This document shows, in pieces, positions 1 through 7,415 of a DNA stretch of 64,000 bases. The stretch is from Lachnospiraceae bacterium (GTDB taxonomy: Bacteria > Bacillota > Clostridia > Lachnospirales > Lachnospiraceae). A program made the translations under genes and the position numbers. The first letter of the stretch is position 1; the number at the start of each line of letters is the position of its first letter. The DNA is taken from the NCBI GenBank assembly GCA_017463255.1, contig JAFTPP010000003.1, forward strand, positions 1-64,000. The letters run 5' to 3'. Below the pieces are notes generated by a model. It was given only the letters and a program-made list of their open reading frames with translations. It made no database searches and was not told where the DNA came from.

Positions 1-365
1 ATAGTTTCCAAGTCAAAGAAACCGCTGTCAAAGTTCCAACAGATTTCTATTTTATTATCTGAATATACATTCACTTTGTCAATCAGCTTCTCCTTTATTT
101 CTTCCGTAAGTTCCATCTGATCAGCATAGCAACCTAACTGACTGATATTCTTCTCTATCTGCCGTGCATTCTCCTGTTGGAGTTCCTGCTTCCTTTGAAG
201 TTCATGTAACCTCTGCTCCAATCTTGCAGTTTCTTCATCATATTTTTTCTTTTCCTCGAGGAAATCCTCTCTGGATAACTTACCATCCGTGTATTGCTCA
301 TAGAGTGGCATCCATGTCTTTTTCATTGTAGCAATGCTTTTTATCAAGGTTGCAATCTCAGCACT
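1..365 (-). pseudogene. C-terminal remnant of a large serine recombinase
   Basis: The minus strand is open from 365 to the left edge and encodes a charged coiled-coil stretch followed by a short beta segment. The motifs KKTWMPLYEQYTDGKLS and IEICWNFDSGF are typical of the C-terminal region of large serine recombinases of mobile elements. The catalytic N-terminal resolvase domain and the DNA-binding domain are absent. An in-frame stop lies just upstream, and the sequence then changes abruptly to galM-like coding. This is a decayed or recombined end of an integrated element rather than a working gene. Whether it finishes normally beyond the left edge cannot be seen. Confidence 0.7.
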
Positions 366-496
366 TCAGAAAAGGGAACTGTTTTATTCTTCACAAAATC
401 TGATACCTGTACATGCATACCGTTATTATTTTCCAGAATATAAATGCTTGCTTCTTTTCCCTCTTTAGTTAATCCAAATTTTAAACGCTCTATCAT
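366..496 (-). pseudogene. galM: 5' fragment of aldose 1-epimerase (galM)
   Basis: About 43 codons from an ATG at 496 read like the start of galactose mutarotase: FGLTKEGKEASIYILENNNG, then GMHVQVSDF, matching the usual N-terminal strand pattern of this family. The remaining roughly 300 residues are missing. The reading frame runs into recombinase-type sequence and stops at 344. Mutarotase would fit the lactose genes upstream, since beta-galactosidase releases beta-D-galactose. The exact break point is ambiguous between about 366 and 394. Identity rests on about 35 residues. Confidence 0.55.
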
Positions 497-521
497 CCCT
501 GAGTCCTCCATCTATATTTTT

Positions 522-1340
522 TCAATCACATCCTCCGCTTTCACTTGCATTTAACATGATTGCCTTGTTACGGAATTCTCTCGGAGTCATTTTAAATCGT
601 TCCTTAAATACTCTGTTAAATGTTCTTTGACTTTCAAAGCCACAATCCAGAGCAATATTGGTAATAGTTTCCTTTGAATCCTGCAATATTGCCTGAGCAT
701 AACTCAAACGTATTCCGTTGACATATTTGCTGAAATTACAATGAAACGTCTTTGCAAACATTCTTGACAATACATATTTACTTACACACAAATCATACGC
801 CATTTTCTCTAACGTAATCTCATCCCTGAAATTCCTTGCCACATATTCAACAGCATTGTATATAAGGTCATCTGTTCCTACTGATTCCCTTAAAATAATT
901 TCTATGTCCGTAAAAACATGAGCCAGAATAATTTGCACATATGCCTTCGCCATACGTCCATTATATTCTTCCTGCTTAACTAGCTGATTGACAACATACT
1001 CTATATCCGGAGAAATTTTGTCTTTTTTTATAATCGGTACTTTAGGACAATAGTTTTGCAATTCCTCCATATAGGACGAAAAAAATGTAGGTTCTGCAAA
1101 CAAATAGACAGCTCTGTTTCTTCCACTTCCAAACACCTGATAATGATGAATCACATTCGGGAAAACAATTCCAAAATCTCCCTTTTCCAAGTGGTAAAGT
1201 TCCTGTCCAACTCCTAATTCAACACTTCCTTCTGTTACATAGACCATTTCTATTGCTTCATGCAGGTGTGGCGGAACATGAATGGACTTTTTTCGTTCCA
1301 ATGCTATTTCTGTATTTCTATTTTCGTATGTCAATATCAT
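522..1340 (-). CDS. AraC-family transcriptional regulator (first of three)
   Basis: This 272-residue protein has an N-terminal cupin-like sensing domain (about residues 10-90, with the cluster HVPPHLHEAIEMVYV) and a C-terminal pair of helix-turn-helix motifs (about 165-258), including the signature IALDCGFESQRTFNRVFKE followed by TPREFR. Such proteins bind a sugar and switch a nearby catabolic operon. It lies between the galM remnant and the galE remnant, downstream of lacLM on the same strand, so it was probably part of a lactose/galactose locus. A candidate operator at 1361-1378 sits 21 bp upstream of its start codon. The ribosome site TAGGAG lies just before the start. The ligand is not known. 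Confidence 0.9.
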   Translation of the reverse strand: MILTYENRNTEIALERKKSIHVPPHLHEAIEMVYVTEGSVELGVGQELYHLEKGDFGIVFPNVIHHYQVFGSGRNRAVYLFAEPTFFSSYMEELQNYCPKVPIIKKDKISPDIEYVVNQLVKQEEYNGRMAKAYVQIILAHVFTDIEIILRESVGTDDLIYNAVEYVARNFRDEITLEKMAYDLCVSKYVLSRMFAKTFHCNFSKYVNGIRLSYAQAILQDSKETITNIALDCGFESQRTFNRVFKERFKMTPREFRNKAIMLNASESGGCD

Positions 1341-1360
1341 TTAAATCACTCCTATTGTTT

Positions 1361-1378
1361 TTGCAAATTTTGTCCAAT
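1361..1378 (+). promoter_or_regulatory. candidate AraC-type operator upstream of small ORF 1 and araC 1
   Basis: The plus strand reads TTGCAAATTTTGTCCAAT. Its first 14 bases match 7055-7068 at 13 of 14 positions, and its TTTTGTCCAAT part is the exact reverse complement of bases inside the operator at 6038-6059. It lies between the divergent araC gene (start 1340) and the small ORF at 1456, so it could control either one. Function is inferred from repetition and placement only. Confidence 0.5.
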
Positions 1379-1418
1379 ACAAAATTCATTATGGCAAGAC
1401 ATCAACACAGCACTCATG

Positions 1419-1424
1419 TATACT
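1419..1424 (+). promoter_or_regulatory. candidate -10 box for small ORF 1
   Basis: TATACT lies 32 bp upstream of the ATG at 1456 and 45 bp after the end of the 14-mer at 1361-1374. There is no convincing -35 box, as expected for an activator-dependent promoter. The same 45-bp spacing to a TATGAT box is found at 7113-7118. Confidence 0.45.
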
Positions 1425-1455
1425 AAAACCAGAAAAGGAAAAGGAGGTTCACGCT

Positions 1456-1533
1456 ATGAATAAGTTTTTTAATTATGTGGAATATATAATGTTGTTCTAT
1501 AAGGACTACTTCAAGTGGAATCACAGAATGTAA
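1456..1533 (+). CDS. small ORF 1, 25-residue protein of unknown function
   Basis: An ATG preceded by a strong AAAGGAGG ribosome site (9 nt spacing) opens a 25-codon frame rich in aromatic residues: it begins MNKFFNYVEYIM and ends KWNHRM. The product is too short for a domain but is amphipathic or hydrophobic in the middle. A second small ORF at 7151 shares a double Phe near the start and an H/N-x-R-M ending, and it has the same upstream layout. No family is recognised. It could be a regulatory microprotein acting on a sugar transporter or regulator. No terminator is seen downstream, where a galE remnant lies in the opposite direction. Confidence 0.5.
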   Translation: MNKFFNYVEYIMLFYKDYFKWNHRM

Positions 1534-1648
1534 CTAAAGCGTTTGTCATGCTCTCTCCAACCTGTGAGCTTGCCGCAAAATGAATGACACCATCTATCTT
1601 CTCTTTTGCAAACACATTCCACCTACTAAGATGTTCTTCTTCATTTCA
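1511..1648 (-). pseudogene. galE: remnant of UDP-glucose 4-epimerase (galE)
   Basis: One minus-strand frame encodes VFAKEKIDGVIHFAASSQV then GESMTN, which matches the conserved segment of GalE/extended SDR epimerases around the FAA.. VGES motif. Only about 30 residues are recognisable. The Rossmann GxxGxxG start and the whole C-terminal half are gone, and a stop follows at 1511. An upstream ATG at 1659 begins a different frame (MQKNEMKKNILVGG) that may be the original start with an internal deletion. It is evidence that a Leloir-pathway gene once followed lacLM here. Confidence 0.6.
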
Positions 1649-1680
1649 TTTTTCTGCATCCTAACCACCTCAATTCCTTC

Positions 1681-2631
1681 TTAACAAATCACAAATGAAT
1701 ATGTTATATCTTTCTCTGCATCAATATGGTAAGCATTTTCAACATCGCTTCCCCAGCTATCAATTCCGCCAACACCTCTTACTGCTCCGTAAATACAAAG
1801 CACGGTTCTTCTTGCAGGAGGTAACTCTTCATGATGTGTTGCATTTTCAATCTCGCTTGCTGTATAAGGAAGGCAGGAGAACGCAAATGTATCTTCCTTT
1901 TTTTCAATTCTTAATATCTGAGCTGAATTGTCTTTTCTGCTGTTGTTAAGACTTGTATGTCTTGTAACTTCAAGCCAATCAGTTCCCATTCTCATGCCAC
2001 ATTCCTGTGGAACAAGGTACGGTGTCAGACTTAAATCGTTTATCTCATACACCCCTTTTACTCCTCCTGCCATACGATCCGGATAAGTTTCTCCGGAAAG
2101 TCCTTCATACATATATTTATCAGCCAAAGTCGGCATGATAAACCTTAATCCAAATACAGGAAGCTGTGGTAATCCTTTTACTCCTTTATAAGAAACACTT
2201 ACAGTTATCTTTCCTGTATTCTCCACACTATAAATCACATCAACTGTTGTTCTTGGATTTGTAACCGTCTCATATACAAATTTAACAACGATGTTCTCTG
2301 CAAGCACATCTCCACCATACTTATTATTGTCTGGCGCACATGGTTTTCCCTGCGACTTGCCATCTGTAATAACCTCAATTTCCTTACAGTCAATGAACAT
2401 ATCCGCCGCAAGCCAGCTTCCGCTTTTTATATGAAACTTACTTCCTCTGTCATTATCTGTAAGTGCTCTCCAGAATGTAGGCTTTGGGCAGCGATAAAGC
2501 CACTCATATCCGTTTTTCGCTACAGACTCCAGACCGCCCTGTGAATAAGAGAAAATGTAATCAAAACCTTCTCCGTGAACTCCAAGTGTATAATCTCCAT
2601 ATACGATTCTTAATTTAGATGTACATTCCAT
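1681..2631 (-). CDS. lacM: beta-galactosidase small subunit
   Basis: This 316-residue protein corresponds to the C-terminal beta-sandwich part of GH2 beta-galactosidase. Conserved stretches include EWLYRCPKPTFWRALTDNDR, GLRFIMP and the terminal DSWGSDVENAYHIDAEK region. In lactobacilli and relatives the enzyme is made as LacL (about 630 residues) plus LacM (about 318), and the two genes overlap by 17 bp. Size and overlap here match that arrangement, so this is a natural split, not a frameshift. The start ATG has its own AGTGAGG ribosome site inside the end of lacL, suggesting translational coupling. It supplies part of the active site and the dimer contacts of the LacLM enzyme. Confidence 0.93.
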   Translation of the reverse strand: MECTSKLRIVYGDYTLGVHGEGFDYIFSYSQGGLESVAKNGYEWLYRCPKPTFWRALTDNDRGSKFHIKSGSWLAADMFIDCKEIEVITDGKSQGKPCAPDNNKYGGDVLAENIVVKFVYETVTNPRTTVDVIYSVENTGKITVSVSYKGVKGLPQLPVFGLRFIMPTLADKYMYEGLSGETYPDRMAGGVKGVYEINDLSLTPYLVPQECGMRMGTDWLEVTRHTSLNNSRKDNSAQILRIEKKEDTFAFSCLPYTASEIENATHHEELPPARRTVLCIYGAVRGVGGIDSWGSDVENAYHIDAEKDITYSFVIC

Positions 2632-4513
2632 AATAATACCTCACTTCCTGCATTGCCGGTTTTTCTCTTCTATCCGCAAAAACAATTCCATTGCCTGAAA
2701 ATTCATAATCAGACGGTCTGTCATCAAAATCTCCACCATATCTTAGAACTTCTCTTCCTGTCACCTCATCCTTTACAAGAAGTGCCTGGTCAATGAAGTC
2801 CCAAATAAATCCACCCTGATACATTTCATATTTATCAATCAGCTTCATGTAAGAGCCGAGTCCGCCTATGGAGTTCCCCATATCATGCATAAACTCACAG
2901 AGCAAATATGGTTTTTTCGCACTGTTTATCAGATATTCCTCCACTTCCTCCGGTTTCGCATACATACGACTTTCCACATCAGAAATAGTATCCTCATATT
3001 CTCTGGTATAATAGGAACCTTCATAATGTACTAATCTGCCATCATTCTTATCCTTGAAAAATTGATTCATTGCCTCAATATCATCACCCGCATAAGATTC
3101 GTTACCTAACGACCAGAACAGAATGGAAGTATGGTTCTTAAATGTCTCAAAATTATTTCTTGCACGGTCAACAACAGCTTCTCTCCACTGTGGTACAGAA
3201 CCCGGTACATTCCATGACGGTTCGATTGCTCCCAGCTTCTGCCAAGAACCATGACTTTCCAAATTTGTTTCAGCCATAACATAAATTCCTGCTTCATCAC
3301 ACATATAGTACCAAGGTATCTGATCCGGATAATGACATGTTCTAACGGAATTAATGTTATTTCTGGTCATACACTGAATGTCTGAAACCATCTCTTCAAT
3401 ACCGATTACTCGTCCGGTTTTTGCACTCCACTCATGTCTGTTGACACCGGTAATGATAAGTCGATTGCCATTTAAATGCATTACCTTATCAACAATCTCA
3501 ATTCTTCTGAAACCAATCCTATATGGAACAACTTCCGCAAGCTGTCCGTCAGCATAAACTTCAACAAATGTGTCATAAAGATACGGATTATGATTATCCC
3601 AAGTAATAACCTTGTTTACATCTGTTCTTAATGTTCCTGTCAACATGCTCTTATTGCCGGTTAATGCTAAATCTTCACTCACAAGTTTATTTCCTGCTTT
3701 ATCAGATAAGATAAATTTTGCACTGATTGTACTTTCAGAAGAAGCAGAAACTTTTACATCCACTTTAATTGTCCCGCTTGTATTATCCATATTTAGTACA
3801 GGCTGAATCCACATATCCTCCACATGAATATCAGGAGTAGCCTTTATGCTTACATTTCTGAATATACCGAAGAAACGGAAAAAGTCCTGATCCTCTAAAA
3901 ATGCTTCTGTACTCATTTTGTGCACCTGCACAGCCAATATGTTATTCGTTTCCTTGATATAAGGAGTCAAATCAAACTCTGATGGTGTAAAGCTGTCTTC
4001 TGCATATCCGATAAACTCACCGTTTAACCAAATATACATTGCTTCCTCCACACCCTCAAAGCAGATACGGATTCGTTTGTTCAGCAACTTCTCATCAAGG
4101 TCAAACACCTTTATATAAGACCCTACCGGATTATACTGTGCTTCACTGAACATTCCCTCTCCAGCCCTTGCACCTTCCATACTATGAGCAGGTCTAAGGT
4201 ATCTTTTTCCCTCCCAAGGGTACTGTGTATTGATATATCTAATCTGGTCATATCCTGCAAGTTCAATGTGTCCCGGAACCATTATTTTATCCAATCCGCT
4301 TCTGTCATAATCTGTCTGATAAAACTCTGCCGGTCTTTCCATTGCATTGATGCTATACTTAAAATTCCACTGTCCATTTAAGGATTGTGTTAATTTATTA
4401 TCACCACTTTCCAAATCCTCATAATTCAAATAGTAGTTATGATCACTGTGGGCATCTAACTGATTTATTCTAAAAATTTCCGGGTTATCTAACCATTTAA
4501 TCTCTGCGTTCAT
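2615..4513 (-). CDS. lacL: beta-galactosidase large subunit
   Basis: This is the large subunit of a two-subunit GH2 beta-galactosidase that hydrolyses lactose to glucose and galactose in the cytoplasm. From the chosen ATG it has about 632 residues: a jelly-roll sugar-binding domain, an immunoglobulin-like domain and the TIM barrel. Predicted acid/base Glu is in WSLGNES (about residue 472) and the nucleophile Glu in LLCEFMHDMGNS (about 540). The ATG at 4513 was preferred over the GTG four codons upstream because GTGAGG lies at proper spacing before it. It overlaps lacM by 17 bp and follows the permease gene by 58 bp, so the three form one operon. Confidence 0.95.
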   Translation of the reverse strand: MNAEIKWLDNPEIFRINQLDAHSDHNYYLNYEDLESGDNKLTQSLNGQWNFKYSINAMERPAEFYQTDYDRSGLDKIMVPGHIELAGYDQIRYINTQYPWEGKRYLRPAHSMEGARAGEGMFSEAQYNPVGSYIKVFDLDEKLLNKRIRICFEGVEEAMYIWLNGEFIGYAEDSFTPSEFDLTPYIKETNNILAVQVHKMSTEAFLEDQDFFRFFGIFRNVSIKATPDIHVEDMWIQPVLNMDNTSGTIKVDVKVSASSESTISAKFILSDKAGNKLVSEDLALTGNKSMLTGTLRTDVNKVITWDNHNPYLYDTFVEVYADGQLAEVVPYRIGFRRIEIVDKVMHLNGNRLIITGVNRHEWSAKTGRVIGIEEMVSDIQCMTRNNINSVRTCHYPDQIPWYYMCDEAGIYVMAETNLESHGSWQKLGAIEPSWNVPGSVPQWREAVVDRARNNFETFKNHTSILFWSLGNESYAGDDIEAMNQFFKDKNDGRLVHYEGSYYTREYEDTISDVESRMYAKPEEVEEYLINSAKKPYLLCEFMHDMGNSIGGLGSYMKLIDKYEMYQGGFIWDFIDQALLVKDEVTGREVLRYGGDFDDRPSDYEFSGNGIVFADRREKPAMQEVRYYYGMYI

Positions 4514-4571
4514 ATTAAACCTCACTTTCTGTAGATAGCCCCTAAAGTCACACTCTAGAGGCTATTATGGT

Positions 4572-5933
4572 TTACTGCTTATTCTCTTTTAACTTCTCGT
4601 TTGCCACTTCAAGATTCATAAATGAAAGAATAATTGTAATTATCAAATCAAAAACGAATGGAAGCCATAAGTACATAACATTCATCATGCTGATACAACT
4701 GTCAGGCTGTGTCACACCATTATTTATATATCCACTGATGTCAAGCAACCATCCGGAAAGTGCAACACCAATACCACCACCAAGCTTTGTACCAAATGAT
4801 GTGCATGAGAACATGGAACCGTCAATTCTCTTTCCTGTCTTAAGGTATGTATGGTCTGAACAGGAAGCGATAACTGCTCCTACATCACCCTGCCAAGGAC
4901 CTTCACCAAGAGAGGTTAAAACAGTAAATACTAACATGAGTGGTACACTACCCATATATCCGGCAGCTACTATTCCCAAACGACACGCTGTAGCAAAAAT
5001 ATAGCTATACTTGTTTACTTTATACATACCCTTAGCTTTTGCTACCAAGGTAGGAGTAATGACAAGTGCTAAAATCAAAGGAATATTGATTGCCCAAGAA
5101 AATACACCAAATAATTTCTGATTGCAAAGAACGTAAGTCATATAAAATGTACCAACACTAAGCATTGCGGCACGTAACTGCTGGAGAATATAAACCGCAC
5201 AAATCATCACAAAATATTTATTTGTTACGAGCAGTTTAAATGTCTGACCTAATGAAAGCTTATTTTCTTCCTCGTTAATTTCTTCATCGTCTCTAAGTTC
5301 TTCCTCTGGAAGTTCCTTAACTGAAAAACAGGAAAGTGTGTTAGTAATAATACCTACAATACAGTAAATAATTGCAATCGCTCTCCAGCCGCCAGCTCCT
5401 CCACCAAGAGCTTCTACTGCACCGAATGTAATAGACTGAATTAACAAGTTTGTACCAAATGAGAACATAAATCTGAATGAGCCCATTTCAACTCGTTCTT
5501 TACTGTTCTTTGTCACAAGAGAGGTTAATGCTGCATACGCAATGTTGTTAGCTGTATAGAATACTGCGTTCAATAAAGTGTATGCGATAAAGAACCATGC
5601 ATACTGTGCCGTCCGTCCGATATTTGTAGGGATTGCGAATACACCGAACAATGTGAGTGCACATCCAAAGAAACCGTAAAACATCCAAGGTCTTGCCTTA
5701 CCCATCTTGCTCTTTGTCTTGTCAATCATTGAACCAAAGAATACATCTGATACTCCGTCCAGCAATTTCGACACCATAATCAGCGTACCAATAACACCGG
5801 AATTCAATCCAACTGTGTCAGTTAAATAAATCATTACGAAGGATGTGAGGAATGCATAAACTACATTTCCTGCTATATCACCCGAACCGTAGCCAATTTT
5901 GTTGTACCATTTTAGATACTTTTTCTGCTCCAT
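4572..5933 (-). CDS. GPH-family sugar:cation symporter, probable lactose permease
   Basis: This 453-residue membrane protein has about 12 predicted transmembrane helices. It carries the glycoside-pentoside-hexuronide symporter signatures YGSGDIAGN near residue 15 and LDGVSDVFFGSMIDKTKSK around 60-80, followed by GKARPW. It lacks the C-terminal PTS IIA-like domain found in some LacS proteins. It is the first gene of the operon with lacL and lacM, which makes lactose or a related galactoside the likely substrate. AAAAGGAG precedes the ATG. The activator gene at 6164 is divergent, and candidate operators lie between them. Confidence 0.9.
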   Translation of the reverse strand: MEQKKYLKWYNKIGYGSGDIAGNVVYAFLTSFVMIYLTDTVGLNSGVIGTLIMVSKLLDGVSDVFFGSMIDKTKSKMGKARPWMFYGFFGCALTLFGVFAIPTNIGRTAQYAWFFIAYTLLNAVFYTANNIAYAALTSLVTKNSKERVEMGSFRFMFSFGTNLLIQSITFGAVEALGGGAGGWRAIAIIYCIVGIITNTLSCFSVKELPEEELRDDEEINEEENKLSLGQTFKLLVTNKYFVMICAVYILQQLRAAMLSVGTFYMTYVLCNQKLFGVFSWAINIPLILALVITPTLVAKAKGMYKVNKYSYIFATACRLGIVAAGYMGSVPLMLVFTVLTSLGEGPWQGDVGAVIASCSDHTYLKTGKRIDGSMFSCTSFGTKLGGGIGVALSGWLLDISGYINNGVTQPDSCISMMNVMYLWLPFVFDLIITIILSFMNLEVANEKLKENKQ

Positions 5934-6010
5934 AATAAAATCTCCTTTTCTCTTGATAAAATAAATTTGTAACCTCGCCGTTGCAAATCATGTCTCTTTT
6001 ATGTAACTTA

Positions 6011-6039
6011 ATTATACTAATTTAACTCTATAAAATACA
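6011..6039 (-). promoter_or_regulatory. candidate promoter of the permease-lacL-lacM operon
   Basis: On the minus strand TATAAT (6011-6016) lies 78 bp before the permease start codon. At 17 bp spacing the -35 region is poor (TGTATT, 6034-6039). The direct repeat at 6038-6059 abuts it, the arrangement expected when an AraC activator bound beside the -35 box recruits RNA polymerase. Confidence 0.5.
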
Positions 6040-6059
6040 TATCAAGAATTGGACAAAAC
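6038..6059 (+). promoter_or_regulatory. candidate AraC operator, direct repeat copy 1
   Basis: CATATCAA-G-AATTG-G-ACAAA-AC matches the copy at 6122-6143 at 18 of 22 positions. The two copies are in the same orientation and begin 84 bp apart, which is eight helical turns. The copy overlaps the edge of the lac operon -35 region and also contains TTGGAC, a possible -35 box of the divergent araC gene. Binding is inferred. Confidence 0.6.
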
Positions 6060-6078
6060 ATGCACAAAATGATACAAT
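6049..6078 (+). promoter_or_regulatory. candidate promoter of araC 2
   Basis: TTGGAC (6049-6054) and TACAAT (6073-6078) are separated by 18 bp. The -35 box lies inside operator copy 1, which would allow the regulator to control its own synthesis while acting on the divergent lac operon. Confidence 0.45.
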
Positions 6079-6121
6079 AAGCAAAACAGCACGGATTATA
6101 TCCGCTTTTTTCAGCAAAGTG

Positions 6122-6143
6122 CATATCAAAAATTGAACAAACT
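6122..6143 (+). promoter_or_regulatory. candidate AraC operator, direct repeat copy 2
   Basis: This second copy (CATATCAA-A-AATTG-A-ACAAA-CT) lies in the leader of araC 2, ending 20 bp before its start codon and partly upstream of its AAAGGAGG ribosome site. Occupancy here could loop to copy 1 or block araC 2 expression. Confidence 0.55.
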
Positions 6144-6163
6144 ATAACAAAGGAGGTAACACT

Positions 6164-7018
6164 ATGTATGCCAATAATGCTTATCTGAATAATACAACTA
6201 TGGACATCAAGGACAAGTCACGCCCATTAATTGTAACAAGCTGTGGCACTTACCATTTATTTACTCGTCCCAAACTACCGACATGGCGACCACGTGGACG
6301 TCTTGACTTCCAGTTGCTATACATTGCGTCTGGAAAAGCACATTTCCACTTTAACGGGAAAGAGGAAATTGTTACAGCAGGTCATATGGTTTTATACAGA
6401 CCAAAGGAACCTCAAAAATATGAATACTACGGTGAAGACCAGACCGAAGCGTATTGGGTACACTTTACCGGAAACGATGTAACCAACATTCTTCGTTATT
6501 ATGGATTTACAAAAGAAAAACATGTGTATTACTGTGGTAAAGGATTGGATTACCAAAATCATTTCAGGTTAATGATTCAGGAATTACAGATGTGTAAGGA
6601 ACATTATGCAGAAATACTTGAAATGCATTTAAGAGAAATCTTCATTATGGTTCACAGACATTTACAGACAAGTGCAAGGGTAAGTAATAGTCAGATTGCG
6701 GAAGATATAGATGCAGCAACGCTCTACTTTAACGAGCATTACAACGAAGAAATAAATATTGAAGAATATGCCCAAACCCATAATATGAGTACAAGCTGGT
6801 TCATCCGAAATTTTAAACAATACACCGGCTTTACTCCTTTGCAATACATATTATCTGTTCGTATTTATAACGCTGAGGCTCTGCTAAAAAGCAATATGTA
6901 TAATATCACCGAAGTAGCTAGTATTGTCGGTTATGATAATCCGTTATATTTTAGCAGGACATTCAAAAAATTGAAGGGCATTTCTCCTTCAGAGTATCGA
7001 AACAGTATAGAAACCTAG
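6164..7018 (+). CDS. AraC-family regulator divergent from the lac operon (second of three)
   Basis: The 284-residue protein has an AraC-type cupin ligand domain (about 40-150, with GRLDFQLLYIASGKAHFHFNG) and a C-terminal double helix-turn-helix (about 190-282) ending in the signature VASIVGYDNPLYFSRTFKK and SPSEYR. It is transcribed away from the permease-lacL-lacM operon, the usual layout for a local activator, and a pair of direct repeats lies between them. It therefore probably senses a galactoside. AAAGGAGG precedes the ATG. The small ORF at 7151 follows on the same strand after 132 bp, but that ORF appears to have its own promoter. Confidence 0.92.
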   Translation: MYANNAYLNNTTMDIKDKSRPLIVTSCGTYHLFTRPKLPTWRPRGRLDFQLLYIASGKAHFHFNGKEEIVTAGHMVLYRPKEPQKYEYYGEDQTEAYWVHFTGNDVTNILRYYGFTKEKHVYYCGKGLDYQNHFRLMIQELQMCKEHYAEILEMHLREIFIMVHRHLQTSARVSNSQIAEDIDAATLYFNEHYNEEINIEEYAQTHNMSTSWFIRNFKQYTGFTPLQYILSVRIYNAEALLKSNMYNITEVASIVGYDNPLYFSRTFKKLKGISPSEYRNSIET

Positions 7019-7054
7019 CATTTCCCCAAATCAAACATGCACATATTTCTCCAT

Positions 7055-7068
7055 TTGCAATTTTTGTC
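7055..7068 (+). promoter_or_regulatory. candidate AraC-type operator upstream of small ORF 2
   Basis: TTGCAATTTTTGTC differs at one position from TTGCAAATTTTGTC at 1361-1374. Both sites lie 82-83 bp upstream of the start codon of a tiny ORF and exactly 45 bp before a -10-like box. The repetition at two loci argues for a common regulator. Confidence 0.5.
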
Positions 7069-7112
7069 TACTTTTGGAATGGATTTGGCGAGTAATATAT
7101 CTCATTTTGGAT

Positions 7113-7118
7113 TATGAT
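7113..7118 (+). promoter_or_regulatory. candidate -10 box for small ORF 2
   Basis: TATGAT lies 45 bp after the 14-mer at 7055-7068 and 33 bp before the ATG at 7151. No good -35 box is visible at the standard distance, consistent with activator dependence. Confidence 0.45.
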
Positions 7119-7150
7119 TACCGCAGAAAGAACGAAAGGAGATGAGAAAT

Positions 7151-7237
7151 ATGAAACAGACAGTAAAAAACTTTTTTGAAGAAATCTTGAATTTTTACGC
7201 ACCTGTATTTCTTCATCAAACAAATCGCATGTGGTAA
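7151..7237 (+). CDS. small ORF 2, 28-residue protein of unknown function
   Basis: An ATG with a GAAAGGAGATG ribosome site opens a 28-codon frame. The product starts MKQTVKNFFEEILNFY and ends TNRMW, with an amphipathic helical pattern. It resembles small ORF 1 (double Phe near the start, acidic/aromatic helix, final R-M) and shares its upstream layout. A strong terminator at 7359-7407 suggests a short stand-alone mRNA of about 280 nt. A regulatory microprotein acting on sugar uptake is one possibility, by analogy only with small transporter inhibitors in enteric bacteria. No family is recognised. Confidence 0.55.
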   Translation: MKQTVKNFFEEILNFYAPVFLHQTNRMW

Positions 7238-7358
7238 TCCACAAACCAATAATTTCCTTTTCTAAATATATAACCTCGCCAGTTAATATAAAAAAGAAAC
7301 GGATTTACCACAAGACAATTATGTGTTGTCGCCCCAATCGCAACACTTCTTATATTTC

Positions 7359-7407
7359 AAAGGGATATGCCCTCCTATTCAAGAATGGAATATCCTTTTA
7401 TTTTTTT
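7359..7407 (+). terminator. intrinsic terminator after small ORF 2
   Basis: AAAGGGATAT (7359-7368) pairs with ATATCCTTTT (7390-7399, with G-U wobble). An inner stem CC(T)ATTC/GAATGG closes on an AA loop, and ATTTTTTT follows. It is oriented for plus-strand transcription and ends just before the convergent SdpI-like gene. Confidence 0.7.
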
Positions 7408-7415
7408 ATGCTTCA

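Noticed and set aside
1260-1463. Plus-strand 67-codon open frame antisense to araC 1
   Set aside because: It overlaps a clear regulator gene and the operator, and has no coding character.
2615-2631. Possible frameshift splitting lacZ into two genes
   Set aside because: The sizes, the exact 17-bp overlap, an independent ribosome site and the known LacL/LacM arrangement all support two natural subunits.
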